From: Ligula intestinalis
Taxonomy: Eukaryota; Platyhelminthes; Cestoda; Diphyllobothriidea; Diphyllobothriidae
Direction: 5' to 3'
Assembly: GCA_036362985.1 (NCBI GenBank)
Contig: JAYGXS010000002.1
Span: forward strand, 84,797,871-84,861,870
DNA: 64,000 bases
The notes beneath the pieces were generated by a model. That model had not been told where the DNA came from. It was given only the letters and a program-made list of their open reading frames with translations, and made no database searches. The position numbers were made by a program, and so were the translations under genes. Positions 35,215-46,605 of the stretch are shown piece after piece (position 1 is the first letter of the stretch; the number at the start of each line of letters is the position of its first letter).

Positions 35215-35640
35215 TAGATGAGTAGATGGATGTCATCTGAAAAAAATATGGTATCCATTGTGAATAGTATGCGGAATATCACACGGCTCGTTGCTGTGAT
35301 TATGCCATTTCACGCCTAAGTTTCAGATAATCTGGATCCGGCCTGATGTTATCCTTGGTTACTTTGTAAGCAAAAAGTTTGATTTGCTGAGAAGCGATAA
35401 TACTTTTTGCTTAATTGCTGGTTACTCTATATTCTCTAGCAACGTCGAGTGATTTTGAAAGGTCTGAATCGTGTTTTTTCGGGCCGTTTTCATGGATGAT
35501 GATATTGTCTGCGTAGACAATAGTATCCTTCAGGTACTCATGCGTAATTATTTCATCAGTGGTTCGTTGAATACGCACGAAACGAGATTTGACGGATTCT
35601 AAGTACTTCAGTTGTCGTATTGACAAGCAAAATGAATCAA
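35215..35640 (-). mobile_element. Ty3/Gypsy-type LTR retrotransposon pol fragment
   Basis: The minus strand reads EYLKDTIVYADNIIIHENGP, DVAREYRVTSN, a stop, then KSIIASQQIKLFAYKVTKDN, IRPDPDYLKL and AYYSQWIPYF. This order (catalytic YxDD-like region, thumb, then the FAYYS-WIP block) is that of Gypsy reverse transcriptases. Stops and a short length show it is a relic. No LTRs were identified beside it, and whether it belongs with the LTR family at 15.2 and 49.4 kb is unknown. Confidence 0.65.
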
Positions 35641-37070
35641 TAGCCTAGGAGGTCAGCAAGTGCATAAGTTGCTGTTTGAGTTGTCATTTGTTTTGTATTC
35701 AGATTACATCGACTTTTGTTGCGGAATTGAGGGGTCAAAAAGCAACTGTATCACCCTTTCCCATAATATGTGATTGACATGGTTTCCATGTTTACCTACA
35801 TTAATTTTAATTTCCTATATTTTCTCAGGGCTTACCCATGCTTTGTTATTTCTAGTTCTCTGCTTCGCATCCTTGGACAACTCTAAAGTGGCAAGTTTCT
35901 TTTGCTGTATTCAATCAAATTTTCTTCATTTACTTTTGTATCTACGGAGTTCTTTTTTAAACATACGTCTATCACTTGTAACACTTTTTTAAAAATACCT
36001 TTTTGCTTCATTCAGGCGCCATGATCAGCATGATTCTTCAAGCAAGTTTGTGGGATCAAACGTTTTGGTACAATAGGCGACTGCTGCCTTAAAGCAAATA
36101 CGAACATTTGTTACCTAATCCCACAATTTACTACCTAACCATCGTGGGTTTGCCTTTTTCGTGCCCACCTAACACTGTGCCCTTTCTCGCAACCAGCGAA
36201 ATAGGTTGTGTGCATAAGTTGGGTTGGGTTTACTATTCGTCAACTTTACATAATGTACACCCAAAGTTAAGAGTAATATGCTCAATCCATTAAGAAGGAT
36301 TTCAAATAGAAACAGCTAATTCATTGAGATTCAAACTGTCAAACATGGAGCGCCATACCAAGACTACGTACACCCGGTTCAATGCTCGCATTTCCCGTTG
36401 TTTTTTTTGGTTTATGAGCTAATTCCTGTCGACTATTCAGGAAAAAGTGGCACAACTCGTTATTTATTTATTGAAAAGACAGGCGTACTTAGGTTTTTCG
36501 AAAGATTTAATAGTGCTCAAATATTTTAAAAGATACTGCGCTTGTGGTATTTTTTTTAACCATTTTCGGGCTACGGGATACTTCTTTATACAATATAAAT
36601 TCCCATGTGGAAAGTTCCTCTAGTGCTCCTAAACGGTTCCAGGCGATGTGACTCCTGTTTTCTGCGTTAATAAATTCGCGAGTTTTGACAGTAAAATTAA
36701 TCCTTTTTGGCATCTCACTGTTATCAGTTATCAGAAAACTGAAATACGTTCCTACCCCAACAAAAAGGTTCGAAGGAGTAACTTCTTACAAACAAAATAT
36801 GTTAAATGAATATTTGCTGGTCTTTATTTTAGCGAGTGTGGTTGAATTTATTTGGCCACCGCGATGCAACAGAAAACAGTACATACTACTTGCGCCGTGC
36901 TCATTTTCTTCAGGTTTATTTCTAAAAATAGCTGGTGGGGTTTTGTTGCCTAATTCGGCACGCCTTTCTTCAAATGGGACCAAATCACTTATGTACTCTT
37001 CATTTTCTATAGGTTCCATTTTTATGTTCCATTTGCAGTTACTTGACTTGTACTTAATACGTCCTGATCT
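35640..37070. other. Unclassified; possible decayed continuation of an RTE element
   Basis: Minus-strand open frames at 36507-36713 and 36786-37121 lie just after the RTE endonuclease fragment in the same orientation, and one contains RLGALEELSTWE. They could be the endonuclease-to-RT linker of that element, but the match is too weak to call. Confidence 0.3.
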
Positions 37071-37074
37071 AGCT

Positions 37075-37490
37075 GGCCTCAATGATATTGCTTTAATCGA
37101 TCTGACTGGCGGTATGACCATAGTTTGAATACCAGGTCAGAAGATGTTTGTGAAGATTCTAGGGACAAACAGTCACTTCTGATCAGCAAAATGCAGGGTC
37201 TCTCACCATTTTCGGATCGAGAGCCAAGTCTAAAACGACAAATAAGGTGACTGTTTGACTGATCACCGGATCCAGTCTGGTCATTCCAGCACTCGGCAAC
37301 AATCAACATATCATGGCGAGAAAGTCTTTTAACTAGCACCTACAGCTGTGAGTAGACGTCTTCCCTATGTTAATGTTCGGCAGCCGATGTTGGTACATAC
37401 ACAGAGGTGACAGAGCTGTTCGTAAAGTGATCCTTTAGTCGAACGTAAGCTATCCGGTCGTTGACTGATACGAGCACCGGATCGGTTTGT
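37075..37490 (-). mobile_element. RTE-like LINE endonuclease (APE-type) fragment
   Basis: The minus strand from 37480 gives VNDRIAYVRLKDHF, VTSVYVPTSAAEH, then RLSRHDMLIVAECWNDQTG, GRFxLGSRxENGER-like and SRQSD-like residues. 'Y.PT' followed by 'D..I.G.(D/C)WN..TG' is the APE-type endonuclease core; the usual GDWN is changed to ECWN here, so it would be inactive. It is the only endonuclease part of this LINE family in the window. Confidence 0.75.
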
Positions 37491-37654
37491 TTATAATCCT
37501 GAACTCCTATAGGAGTCCATCGTCACAGATAAGAAACAGAAACAAAAAGGGGCTAGTTATAGTGTGCGCACACGAATCAACTGTCAAGGGTCATCAGGTC
37601 GTGAGGGGAAAAAACTGTGATGAAAAGGGGGAGGTGCCATTTACCGTCAGTGAT

Positions 37655-37990
37655 TGTAACGTTCATCAGGGCGCCAGCAACGAAAATAGGGCAACTATAG
37701 AGGACGTGGGCCCAATTAACTGTGAAAAACTACTGGCTGTGATTGTACGTAATTTCGCAAGGCTGTGTACGCCGGCGCCAATTCAACACATCGGCTGACT
37801 GAATTCCCGTCCATGGACCAGGCTTCGATCAATTACTTGCTCGTCTTTTTTGCCGCGTGGGCGAGTACCTTTACGGCCGCGAAGTTGAACTCATAGTCTG
37901 TTTCATAGGTGTAGGCTGCAACTTGTGATAATTCGTCGCATTGTCGCACGGCTAACTTGCATTCATGCATGCGCGATCTCATGGGGTTTG
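37655..37990 (-). mobile_element. Penelope-like element C-terminal fragment (family PLE-B)
   Basis: The minus strand reads ETDYEFNFAAVKVLAHAAKK, a stop, LIEAWSMDGNSVSRCVELAP and AYTALRNYVQS. This matches the part after the GIY-YIG core at 13.3 and 25.9 kb. The core itself is cut off near 37985. Confidence 0.75.
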
Positions 37991-38620
37991 CATTTATTTA
38001 GGAGTTCAGCTAAAATTCGCAACAGATCACTCTAGTAGTCGGTGCTGTTACAAAAGCCGTAGTATGTGTGGAGAGTAAACTTTTGCTATTGACGCTTATT
38101 AATAAATGCCATTTTGTGTCGGACTGTTGGGAGTCACTCATGAAGCAAACTGGAAGCTGTCCCCTTTTAAGTGTGCCCGATAGTTTCCCAACCACTACGC
38201 CTGACACTTTAATTTTTAGTCGGGGCTATGCACAGATGGTCGTCTCTTCTAGAACTCCAATTATGTGCTCAATAAGCTAAGACCTCGGATGGGATCCGAA
38301 GGACTGACTGTGTATCACAGCTATAGGTAGCAGCGCCACCCATACGTGCAGTAATGCAGTTTGTCAGGAAAATAAAATTGGTTAGTAAACAAGATGTCCT
38401 GAATGCAGACAGTTCTGACTTCTGAACCTTTTGAGGAGAAAATAAGACTCCAGTTTCCTTCCGCAGTTTAGGGCAGACTGGCTTGAAAAGCAAAGGCTGT
38501 GATAAGGTGTTTCTAGGTGCACTTATATTTTCACTACTCACTTGTTGACAGAATAAAATATTTTAGCAGGGTGGAAAGCGCCCGTAGACATTTATCGTGC
38601 TTGAGAAGAAGTTGATGCAT
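37990..38620. other. No recognisable content
   Basis: Spacer between two PLE fragments of different families. Nothing recognised. Confidence 0.35.
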
Positions 38621-38624
38621 GCAC

Positions 38625-39090
38625 TATGAGGGATAATGGCCCGCCTGCGTGCGGCTCGCGACCTGCTGAACTTTCATCTCATCTAGTGGAATTAGACGTG
38701 ATGTGTGCTTTGTCATCTGGCGCTGGCGTTTGACAACGCGTTGGCCTGTGCGTTCCCCAAGTGGCGACCTTTGACTGAATTGAGCCTCAGCGCCGGATAT
38801 AGATTGAGCAGGTCGATGCGCTTGTTTATAGACTGGAGGTGCGTGAACCATGGCTCAAGTAATTATCGGCTCACTCGATTATCAGCCGTCGCGAGAATTT
38901 CGGCCTCATCAAATTTGAATGTGTGGCCGGGTCTCGTCGAATGTACCGCAATTTCGGCGTCATTTCTCCGTAGTGCTGCCGCGTGTTCGGCAATGCGCGT
39001 CTTGAGAAGTCTTCCAGTTTGTCCCACGTAGTTACTTTGTCTGCAACTGCACCAGATCCTATAGATGACTCCAGGCGTTTCTTGTCATGT
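38625..39090 (-). mobile_element. Penelope-like element fragment (family PLE-A), GIY-YIG end
   Basis: The minus strand gives GVIYRIWCSCRQSNYVGQTG, RLLKTRIAEHAAALRRND, HSTRPGHTFKFDEAEILA, LEPWFTHLQSINKRIDL, with several stops. It is a diverged relative of 23880-24300, with an internal deletion after RRND. In this copy the YVGQTGR motif is close to the family consensus. Confidence 0.8.
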
Positions 39091-39099
39091 CAACCCAAT

Positions 39100-42000
39100 T
39101 CCACCACGTATTATGGTAGTTCAGCAGGTCACGGCCCGCACGCTGGGCATCAAGCAATTATCGTACCCGTTTCTACTATTTTCCCTGATGCTGGATCCAC
39201 GATGGACTTCGAAACGTCAAGCAATAGAATTATTGGCTCATCACAGTATCACAGTGGGATATCTTATATCCATAAAATAATTTTGTCAGCAATCTCAGCT
39301 TGCGCAAGCGTTTTGAGAACTAAGAAGTGCTTTTCAGAATTGCGACATTCGCATGATATAACCACCAGGATATTCGCTCCACGGCGTGTCTGCCGGACCC
39401 TCATTGCTGTTCCTATGTTAAATCAAGCAGGCAACGGCACATTTTAAGTTCGTTAGAAGACCTAGAACACATTTTACTTGATCTTGACACAAAATAAAGA
39501 CCTAATCTAGGACGAACGGAGACACGTATTGCTTTATCAGGTATCTAGTCCCATCGGAAAGAGGGATGATAAACAAAAGCAAAATAACTTTGATTTCTTT
39601 TACCGAACTTTGATATGTTCCTAGACTGATCATCTTTTCAACGAAAATCTACGTCCCATGATGGTGAGATTCGTTTATTTTTGTCAAAATGGTAAGGGCT
39701 TGCTATGACCTTTGTGGTTTTGGCCGCTATAGCGAGCTTGGTTTGGTTTACAAAACTTTTTTACACTGTTCTCTGTGCCAGTGAATTTTTGGCTTGGAAT
39801 ATTTGGTAAGTGCAACGTATCCCGAGTTTAAGCTATCTAGTAAGCTACCGGTTTGAGACCTAACTGACGTTTCCGTACACAAACGCGACAGGATAAACAC
39901 AAACGACAGGCGGCTGTCGACAGCTTAAAAACAAACAACTAGTTCAGATTCAGAGCCAGGAGATAGATTAAGTCGGTACCCTTAATGTTGACTCAGGTAC
40001 CCGTCATGGTGATCATGTGCTAACCTGTGGAGGCTGTGCAGGCAACTTCATAACTTTCACGCCCTCCATTGATATTATAATTAATCTTTATTAACGATTC
40101 ATTCTACCGCTGCTTCTGGCACCTCAGTCGAAGAACTGCTGTACGGATTTGAGAGAATAGAATTAGTAGCAGTTGTTTAGTGGGCAATTGCTACTAAAAA
40201 AATGAAACTGCAAATGAAATAAGGCTAAGCGACGACCAAATCAGCCGTTGCGATCGTTTTTTGAAAACTCGCGCTTTTCTCAAATGAGGAAAAGGCATAT
40301 ATAATTTTAAAATAGGTAGACAAATCCGATTTCTCACTGTGCATCTGCCGCGTGCATTTTTCATTCTGCACGTGATGGCGACAGCTGATTGTGCACTTGT
40401 AGTAGGGTAAATGAAGGAGGAACGTGTGGGAGGATTATGTCAAAGTTGGCGTCTTCTTCCAGGGCGCATGCAGCTACATAAAACGCTGCGTCGCACCTCC
40501 GAATAGTTCGTTTTCCAGTGATCGGACTGTGAGAGCACCTGCCTGAGAAGGGAAAAAGAGTTGTGGCATGAAATCTGATCATCAACCATATGCCTCTATG
40601 TGGTACTCCATTCTCAGTAGTCTATACGGAAGCTAGTCGCTACCCGAGGTCTGATATATCCTTGGCAAATTATTCGATAGCGCGTGCCTCTTATTTCATT
40701 GTTTCACTGCCTCCCCTGTGAAACAAAAAGCTGCTTACTAAATCACTGATAGTTTTAGTGATCGTATGCTTTTTTAAATAAAATGTACACACTACTGCGT
40801 TCTTAAGAAAGACGTACGGGCGCCTAAAAAGTAGGCGTCGGTTTGTCAACCTTACTTCTCCAAGTGCGCTTTCAAATCAATGGCATTGTGCTACGCACGA
40901 AGAGCCCTGACTGCATTTAACGCGATACTGCAGGTGCACATATACTGAGCTTTTGTGCGTACATTATCCAAATGGTGGGCAAAATAGAACAGGCAATCGC
41001 TCCTTCGTGAGGTATTGTCTAGCCGTCCAACGCTTTTATATGAACGTTTTATGCGGGCTCCTATCCTCAACAGGGGAGTCGTTAATTGTCACAACTGTGC
41101 ACTGTATGCTATAAGTACTGCTGCACCCTGTGCATGACTTATCTGTTTCTGCTAATGTCTCTGGAGAAGAATTCGTGAGACGGATTTCGAAACGTCAGGC
41201 GAGTAAAAGTCTTGTTCCAGTGATCACATCATCTTCTCAATTACTCCCCCGCACTCGTGGTAGATGTCACTAGCGTTCTCTTTCAAGGATTCTCGATTCC
41301 CTAGGCCCCTTAGCATCTTTTCTGTAGCGTAATTGGAAACGCAAATTTGCCTGTGCAGAGATATAATGCAACGCTTTCGCATGCAAATTATGGTGGTAGT
41401 AAACAACGGTTGCACATGCAGTCACGGAACCGTCACCGAGAAAAGAGGGCGAAGTATGCGGGATTGTTTGGCCAATTTATTGTCTATTTTCGCAGCTGAG
41501 GCACGAAAAGAAGAGCATATTTGCGTAGACCCCATTTATGCCACTATCAACTATCTACTGTTAACTAGTCAGTTAGATTCAGAAAATGTGAGATTATGCT
41601 TATGATTGATTATTAACATCTAACTGATGATGACCTCTGCTTTAGACACCTTGATCCACAGGGATATTATGTTCGGCTCTAAGCGGCGGAGGCCATTTGC
41701 TATCACTGTATTATCTACTTCCAGTTTTCCGTCTCGCCCGAAACCCTCTGAAGCCATCCATAATTCACAAAAACAGCTAACCTAGACGATCACGGTCAAA
41801 AATTACGCAAACAACGTTCCCATGCGCTGTCTTGGCATACAACCTCACAGTGTCAGTGTGTATTTACATTTGAGTGGGTCGTGTAGACAGATTGATATTC
41901 ACATTAGAGTGCTTCCTACGGTGCACACATAAATAACGTGATTTTGCAGCTGCTTACTATTAATACTTCTAGACGTGCATCGTACACATAAACCTTTCAG

Positions 42001-42100
42001 GTGCCTACGATGCACTCTTAGTTCCAAAGCAGGCATCCAGATCGACAGCTAATATAAACCTTTTTTATTGTCATGCACCCCCCCCCTAGTTAGCGATGAA
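39100..42100. other. About 3 kb with no recognisable genes
   Basis: AT-rich. A CGAAACGTCAAGCAAT string occurs at about 39210 and a related TCGAAACGTCAGGCGA at about 41188; both resemble the PLE-associated motif. No other repeat or coding similarity seen on either strand. Confidence 0.4.
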
Positions 42101-42143
42101 ACTCCATGTGGCCTGTACTTTCGGTAAATACTAAGTATAGTTG

Positions 42144-42190
42144 ATGTTGTAACTTACCATACTAACAGCCTAGGTACTAGCTAAAAGGCC
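42144..42190 (+). repeat. 47-bp direct repeat, first copy
   Basis: TGTTGTAACTTACCATACTA and the following CAGCCTAGGTACTAGCTAAA recur almost identically at about 42892-42937. The pair lies on either side of the MITE at 42354-42762. Confidence 0.7.
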
Positions 42191-42353
42191 CAGACACATG
42201 TTTCGCCGGTATTCTGCCGCTGCTGGACATAGGTGCGTGGAGTCCGGCTCATCAGTAGGTCCCCCAGCTTTCCCTGTCTGCTTTCTGGTTGATATACGGG
42301 TTCTGAAAGTTCAGCTTGTTAACCTCCTGAGAAATTAATTAATGTTCGCAGTA

Positions 42354-42762
42354 CAGTAGTCGCCGTTTATTAAGCCCACGGTTAATAGGCCCAGTCGCGT
42401 ATTAAGCCCAAATCAGCTTGGGACGGAATTTAACATAGCAAAATCCGCCGGCTAATAAGCCCAGTCGCCGGCTACAAAGCCCAGTTTGCCAACAGGATAG
42501 AATGAAATTCTCATCTCTCTGCGTGCGCAACTTTTTACGTGTCGCAAATCATTTTGTTTTTGTTATTACGTAAAATACTGACAAACAGCATTCTTTTCTT
42601 GTACATAACCAACCTCTACACATAATACAATACGTATGTAGTGTATAGTGACCATCCTGCGTTTGCTAATCAAGAACTAGGACTCTCCGGTTAGTGCGCC
42701 CGCCGCTTATTAAGCCCAATTTGGTCTGGGCCCGAAGTGGGCTTAATAACCGGCGACTACTG
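42354..42762. mobile_element. MITE (409 bp) with CAGTAGTCGCCG inverted ends and TA duplication
   Basis: Left end CAGTAGTCGCCG-TTTATTAAGCCCA; right end TGGGCTTAATAAC-CGGCGACTACTG. Both are flanked by TA (42352-42353 and 42763-42764). Near the left end the unit GTCGC-GGCTAATAAGCCCAG is repeated several times in subterminal position. It has no coding capacity. The 103-bp element at 9881-9983 is a shortened relative. Confidence 0.85.
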
Positions 42763-42891
42763 TATATATCAGCATATTTAAGGTCTATTGACGTAGACCG
42801 ACATTTTATGCTTATAGTTGGGTTGAAACCCGTCAACCACTTCGAAATATCTACGTCCTGCTGACAGATAGACTTGAGTAGTAGAAATTTA

Positions 42892-42937
42892 TGTTGTAAC
42901 TTACCATACTAACAGCCTAGGTTCTAGCTAAAAGGCT
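42892..42937 (+). repeat. 47-bp direct repeat, second copy
   Basis: Near-identical to 42144-42190. It runs directly into the SINE-2 copy that begins near 42943. Confidence 0.7.
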
Positions 42938-42942
42938 TACAG

Positions 42943-43160
42943 TGGTAGAGGGGCGCTCATCGACCGGTTACGGAACTGGCTTATCCTGTTGTGCTCTGGA
43001 GTTCGCTCTCTAGCCCCGACAGCAGGGGCTCAACGGCTAGCCCTGGGGTGCCGCAACACCTAGGGTTACGTATGACTGACTAATGAGGGCTAATAAGATA
43101 GAAATGGCCATTTCAGCCTCCCTTGTCATTGTCGGTAATGCGTTCCCGCCAACGAGTTCC
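42943..43160 (+). mobile_element. SINE-2 copy with tRNA-like head
   Basis: Head: GTGGTAGAGGGGCGCTCATC ... GGAGTTCGCTCTCTAGC, a diverged A/B-box pair. The body contains GACTAATGAG and GAAATGGCCATTTC-GCC, then TTGTCATTGTCGGTAATGCG. The same body follows the better-preserved tRNA-like head at 44236-44297 on the minus strand. Confidence 0.55.
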
Positions 43161-43199
43161 TACGTGTTGCCTACGAGTTCCTTAATTCCATTTACAAAT

Positions 43200-43980
43200 A
43201 GTTGCTACTGTCTACTGTTTAGTAGATCAGTTACGGCACATTACCGTCATTTTCGGACTGTGCAGTTTTCAAAAAAGGTCAGGTCAGGTCAGGTTTTGTT
43301 AAGAAAAATGTAGGTAAATACATTTAGACTTCCTATTGGTACAGAACAGTTATGCAATGAATTAGTTCAGCAGAGCATTTCAAAAGAGTGACTTCGCCAG
43401 TAAATGGAATTGGGTAAAAAAGGGCCGACGGTGGTTCGGAAATTCTAGGGGTTTGAATGCCATTTGAGAGATTGTAAAGGGAAAAACTGTCGCTCATGGG
43501 GGGGGTGGGGGAGAGTATAATCAAATCGGATAGCCTGTGCTGAGAGTGTTTGAAGCATGTCAGGAGGAGCTGGTTGCGGTTTTTATCCTTATCCTAAGGG
43601 TCACACGAGCAGAAGATTGCGAAGAACGTCATCGAGTGTCAGAGATGCGCCCATCGTGCACCCCTGCTGGTTACCGAGTCTGCCGATCAAGGGACGAAAC
43701 AGAAAGCCCCACCAAGATCCACAGCAGTCGGTTATGGAAAGCTATTTGGAAGAACTTTGCAGGGTGGCGTAGTCTAGGACCACAAATTCGGTAGATGCGA
43801 TTTTGCAATTCTTATAAATTGAAGCGTATAATAGTTATTACAAACAAAAATATTACTGGAAAGTAGAGAGTAGAACTTTCTTATAACATATAATTACTCG
43901 GTGATGTCCTTTGACGTAGTCGAGGCTCCATAGATAAGGACATGACTATCCGCGAGCAGAGTATTCCATGCGTGTGTAAT
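43200..43980. other. No recognisable content
   Basis: Contains a short AGGTC tandem run (43278-43295) and a G-run (43500-43511). The open frames at 43537-43794 match nothing known to me. Confidence 0.35.
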
Positions 43981-43984
43981 AGTC

Positions 43985-44520
43985 ATCTAGTGGATTGTAG
44001 GTTGCTTGCTTAGGAAATCCTGCCTTGGTAGTCAGTTTACTGGTTGAGGAACGCTCACCTGACAACTAACGGACCTCATCCGTCCCGCTCCACCCTGAGC
44101 CTCCGCAGTCCCTGACAGCCTTAACAGCTGGGCGTAGGCAGATCGTGTTGCCGGCAAAGACAAGACAGGCGGGAATGACCATTTCTGGCTCATTAGCCGT
44201 CGTCAGCCAGTCAAGTGGTGTCCCATCCGTGCCTCGAACTCGCGACCTTTTTGATTGGAGTCAACCGCCCTAACCATTGAGCCACGAACTCCTTGTCTAG
44301 CCGGTTAAGGTCAGGTTAAATTCCATGCGTTGCAGTAGACTGCACGGGTTGACCGACCCAAGTGTTATTTAACTTTTGAATCCCCGTTGGGGCCTCGATA
44401 GCTCTGTTGGCTATAGCATTCGCTGTACTTGAGCCTTCCCTTGCTAGCGTGGATTCGAGGCCGCCGAGTTTTTCACAATTGTGTTAAATAATTCTATATT
44501 TGCATATAAATGTCACACAA
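43985..44520 (+). mobile_element. SINE-1 copy split by a SINE-2 insertion
   Basis: The leader left part 43985-44045 (CATCTAGTGGATTGTAG, CTTAGGAAATCCTGCC, AGTCAGTTTACTG) and right part from about 44320 (ATTCCATGCGTTGCAGTA, GACCGACCCAAGTG) are contiguous in other SINE-1 copies. The tRNA-like core is 44391-44470 (GGCCTCGATAGCTCTGTTGG ... GGATTCGAGGCC). SINE-2 occupies the gap. Confidence 0.7.
44050..44300 (-). mobile_element. SINE-2 copy inserted in SINE-1
   Basis: The minus strand starts GGAGTTCGTGGCTCAATGGT, TAGGGCGGTTGACTCC and GGTCGCGAGTTCGAGGC (A box and B box of a tRNA-like head), then the body CTAATGAGCCAGAAATGGTC and TGTCTTTGCCGGCAACACG. Confidence 0.7.
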
Positions 44521-45440
44521 ACTACCTACTATATCGTATAAAGTAATGTTTACTGTAACATGCTTTAGTTACCTCCCTTTGCTAACCCATGGTATTTGTA
44601 GCCTCCATCGGTTGTCCATGTGCTTTTGCTGCCCGTAACGGAACAAACAGTCTGTTATGTACCAGGCATACACAAACTAACCATTCATAATCGGGAATAT
44701 TTTCGTTTGTTTCAATAAAGTTATGCAACTCCGTCTTTCTCACGTTGTCTTTGAAATTGAGGTATTGCCTAGGTAGGCGCCCATTGGAATCTGAACAAAT
44801 TGTCTCATACAAAAATCACTAACCGATTACGATCCCTGCCAGCCGCCAGAAGGGCTTACTGACTCTACTGTACCAAACAGATGAGAACACCTGTGAACTT
44901 TTTAATTTACTTTAAAGCTCACCACAACTAGAATGGTAAGGCGGGTTCGGGTTTAATCTACGAATTTAAGCACTGTGTTTACGCGGTTATGATTAAATTC
45001 ACCTTCCTTAGTTGCCGCTTGGTCCCCGCATTCTGGCGGTGTGTTACTCAATAAACCCCACTGAAGTAGTTCGCCGTTTTCTGTTAGGGTTCGATTAGGA
45101 GTGGATTAAGGCTGCTTCTGCGCACATACCGCTTAGTTTTCTGTTTTGCCAGTGTACGAGGCAGCATCACCTGATCGTCCTGTTGCTAGTTTTGCAGGGA
45201 GCAAATTGTCGGATACATTAGCCTGTCTTGTTGTTATTGCCGTCGTTCGGTCTCCAAGCTGCGGTTGTGCAATTACTACTAACCGCTGGTGCATGAACAC
45301 ACGCACTGCCGTAGCCACTTTCCTCCGAAAGCGTTGATATCCAACGGAGCTGATTCTCTCTCTCACTCTCACCACAAGCGCCAGCTAAAGGACTCAACAA
45401 TAGACTCATCGATTTCGAAACCTAGGTGGTTCTGTTGGCT
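44520..45440. other. No recognisable content
   Basis: AT-rich, then increasingly GC-rich from 45100. Short open frames on both strands overlap one another and match nothing. Confidence 0.3.
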
Positions 45441-46010
45441 GTAACGCGTGATGCGGCGCAGATTGAACGGCTAGCAGAAGACAAGAATGCGCCGCGTATA
45501 CGATTGCACACCCGGAGTTGCCTAGCCCCTCTTCCCCCCCCCCTATCACCACCTCCGCCCTTACAGTTGCCTCGCTTTATTGTCGCGGGTTCTGTCACAG
45601 AGCACACACGTAGAGGCTGTTGTGAAAGCGCACACGTTTATGAGCAGGTTTGAACATGTGTGCGTGCTTACAGGCGCTCTCTGTAGGTACCATATTTTCC
45701 GTTCCGATTGATTCGTCTGGATTCCTCCCAGCGCGCTCGCTCGGGGCGGGGGGGGGGGGGTAAGGGTGCAGCCCGCAGAAGCAGAGCATTTCCAGCCAGT
45801 TCACTTTCACACACACACACACACGATCTGTCAGCGCCGCTGCTGCTACCGCTGCCGCCGTCGTCGTCAATGATGCTGATTCTGTGCGTGCGTGCACCTG
45901 TCGTATGGAGCCCATAATCGGTGGTGCTGTTACCATTACCACCATCATCACCGGCACCGTCTGTGCAGCTAGTCTCGCGTGCGCTGCCGGAGTGATTTCA
46001 TCAAAAAGTT
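45440..46010. other. GC-rich, microsatellite-containing block
   Basis: Contains C runs (45534-45542), a G run (45748-45760) and an (AC)n tract (45808-45825) with many CpG. Open frames here are low-complexity. It could be an unmethylated regulatory region, but no gene start is recognisable. Confidence 0.35.
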
Positions 46011-46389
46011 CTCTAGCTGACAGCAATCAAGCGTAGTTCAACGCCCAAAGAACGGTGGCTGTAACCTCCTCCAAAGTGTTTTTTGTAATTTAGTTCGCCA
46101 TTGGGTCATTCCCAATAGGAGGAATATCCATTTGCTGGATGACCAAAAAATTCGCCAAGAACGCTCATTCCACACTTCCGTGGCGGCTAATAGTCTCGTT
46201 TTGTGGAGTGCAGTAAAATTTACATCCACTCAAACTAACGAGGAGATCTGCCTTTCAGTTTTTCTCGAACCGTTCTTCTTTCCCATCCTCATCCTCTGGG
46301 AGTTTGTCGCTGAGGGTCTGTCATGGTCGCTGTTAATTAGTAGGGTGGTTTTGGTAGATTTGAATAACTTATTTACGTCCGTTGTTAAA

Positions 46390-46520
46390 AACTCCGCGGC
46401 CTCGGTAGGATTCGAACCCATGCCAGCAAGGGGCAGGCTCTAGTACAGCCAACGCGCTAGCCGCGAGTTCACTCACATTTGGATCGAGTTACCCGCCTCG
46501 TAAGTCATTTATCTGCGTGG
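46390..46520 (-). mobile_element. SINE-1 copy, core and part of leader
   Basis: Core 46399-46466 on the minus strand: CTAGCGCGTTGGCTGTACTA, GGGTTCGAATCCTACCGAGG. The leader piece GGCGGGTAACTCGATCCAAA follows upstream in minus sense, up to about 46505, where an oppositely oriented half copy starts. Confidence 0.75.
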
Positions 46521-46605
46521 GTCTTGCCCTTGCTGGTGCGGGTTGGAATCCCTCCGGGCCGGTGAGTTTTTCACAAGTAGTCGCAGTCATGGTGACTGGA
46601 CTTCA
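46520..46605 (+). mobile_element. SINE-1 3' half in opposite orientation
   Basis: CTTGCCCTTGCTGGTGCGGG, TTGGAATCCCTCCGGGCC, then TTTTTCACAAGTAG: the B-box arm and tail of SINE-1 joined head-to-head with the minus-strand copy. Confidence 0.6.

Noticed and set aside
36507..37121. Two minus-strand frames as a host gene
   Set aside because: Their position just after the RTE endonuclease fragment, on the same strand, makes element debris more likely than a gene.
40361..41605. Short open frames in the 39-42 kb stretch
   Set aside because: All under 95 codons, without motifs, splice context or repetition elsewhere.
45595..46026. 143-codon minus-strand open frame in the GC-rich block
   Set aside because: Composed of microsatellite-derived Ala, Thr and Pro runs (AC, G and C tracts). 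No motif, no plausible splice context.
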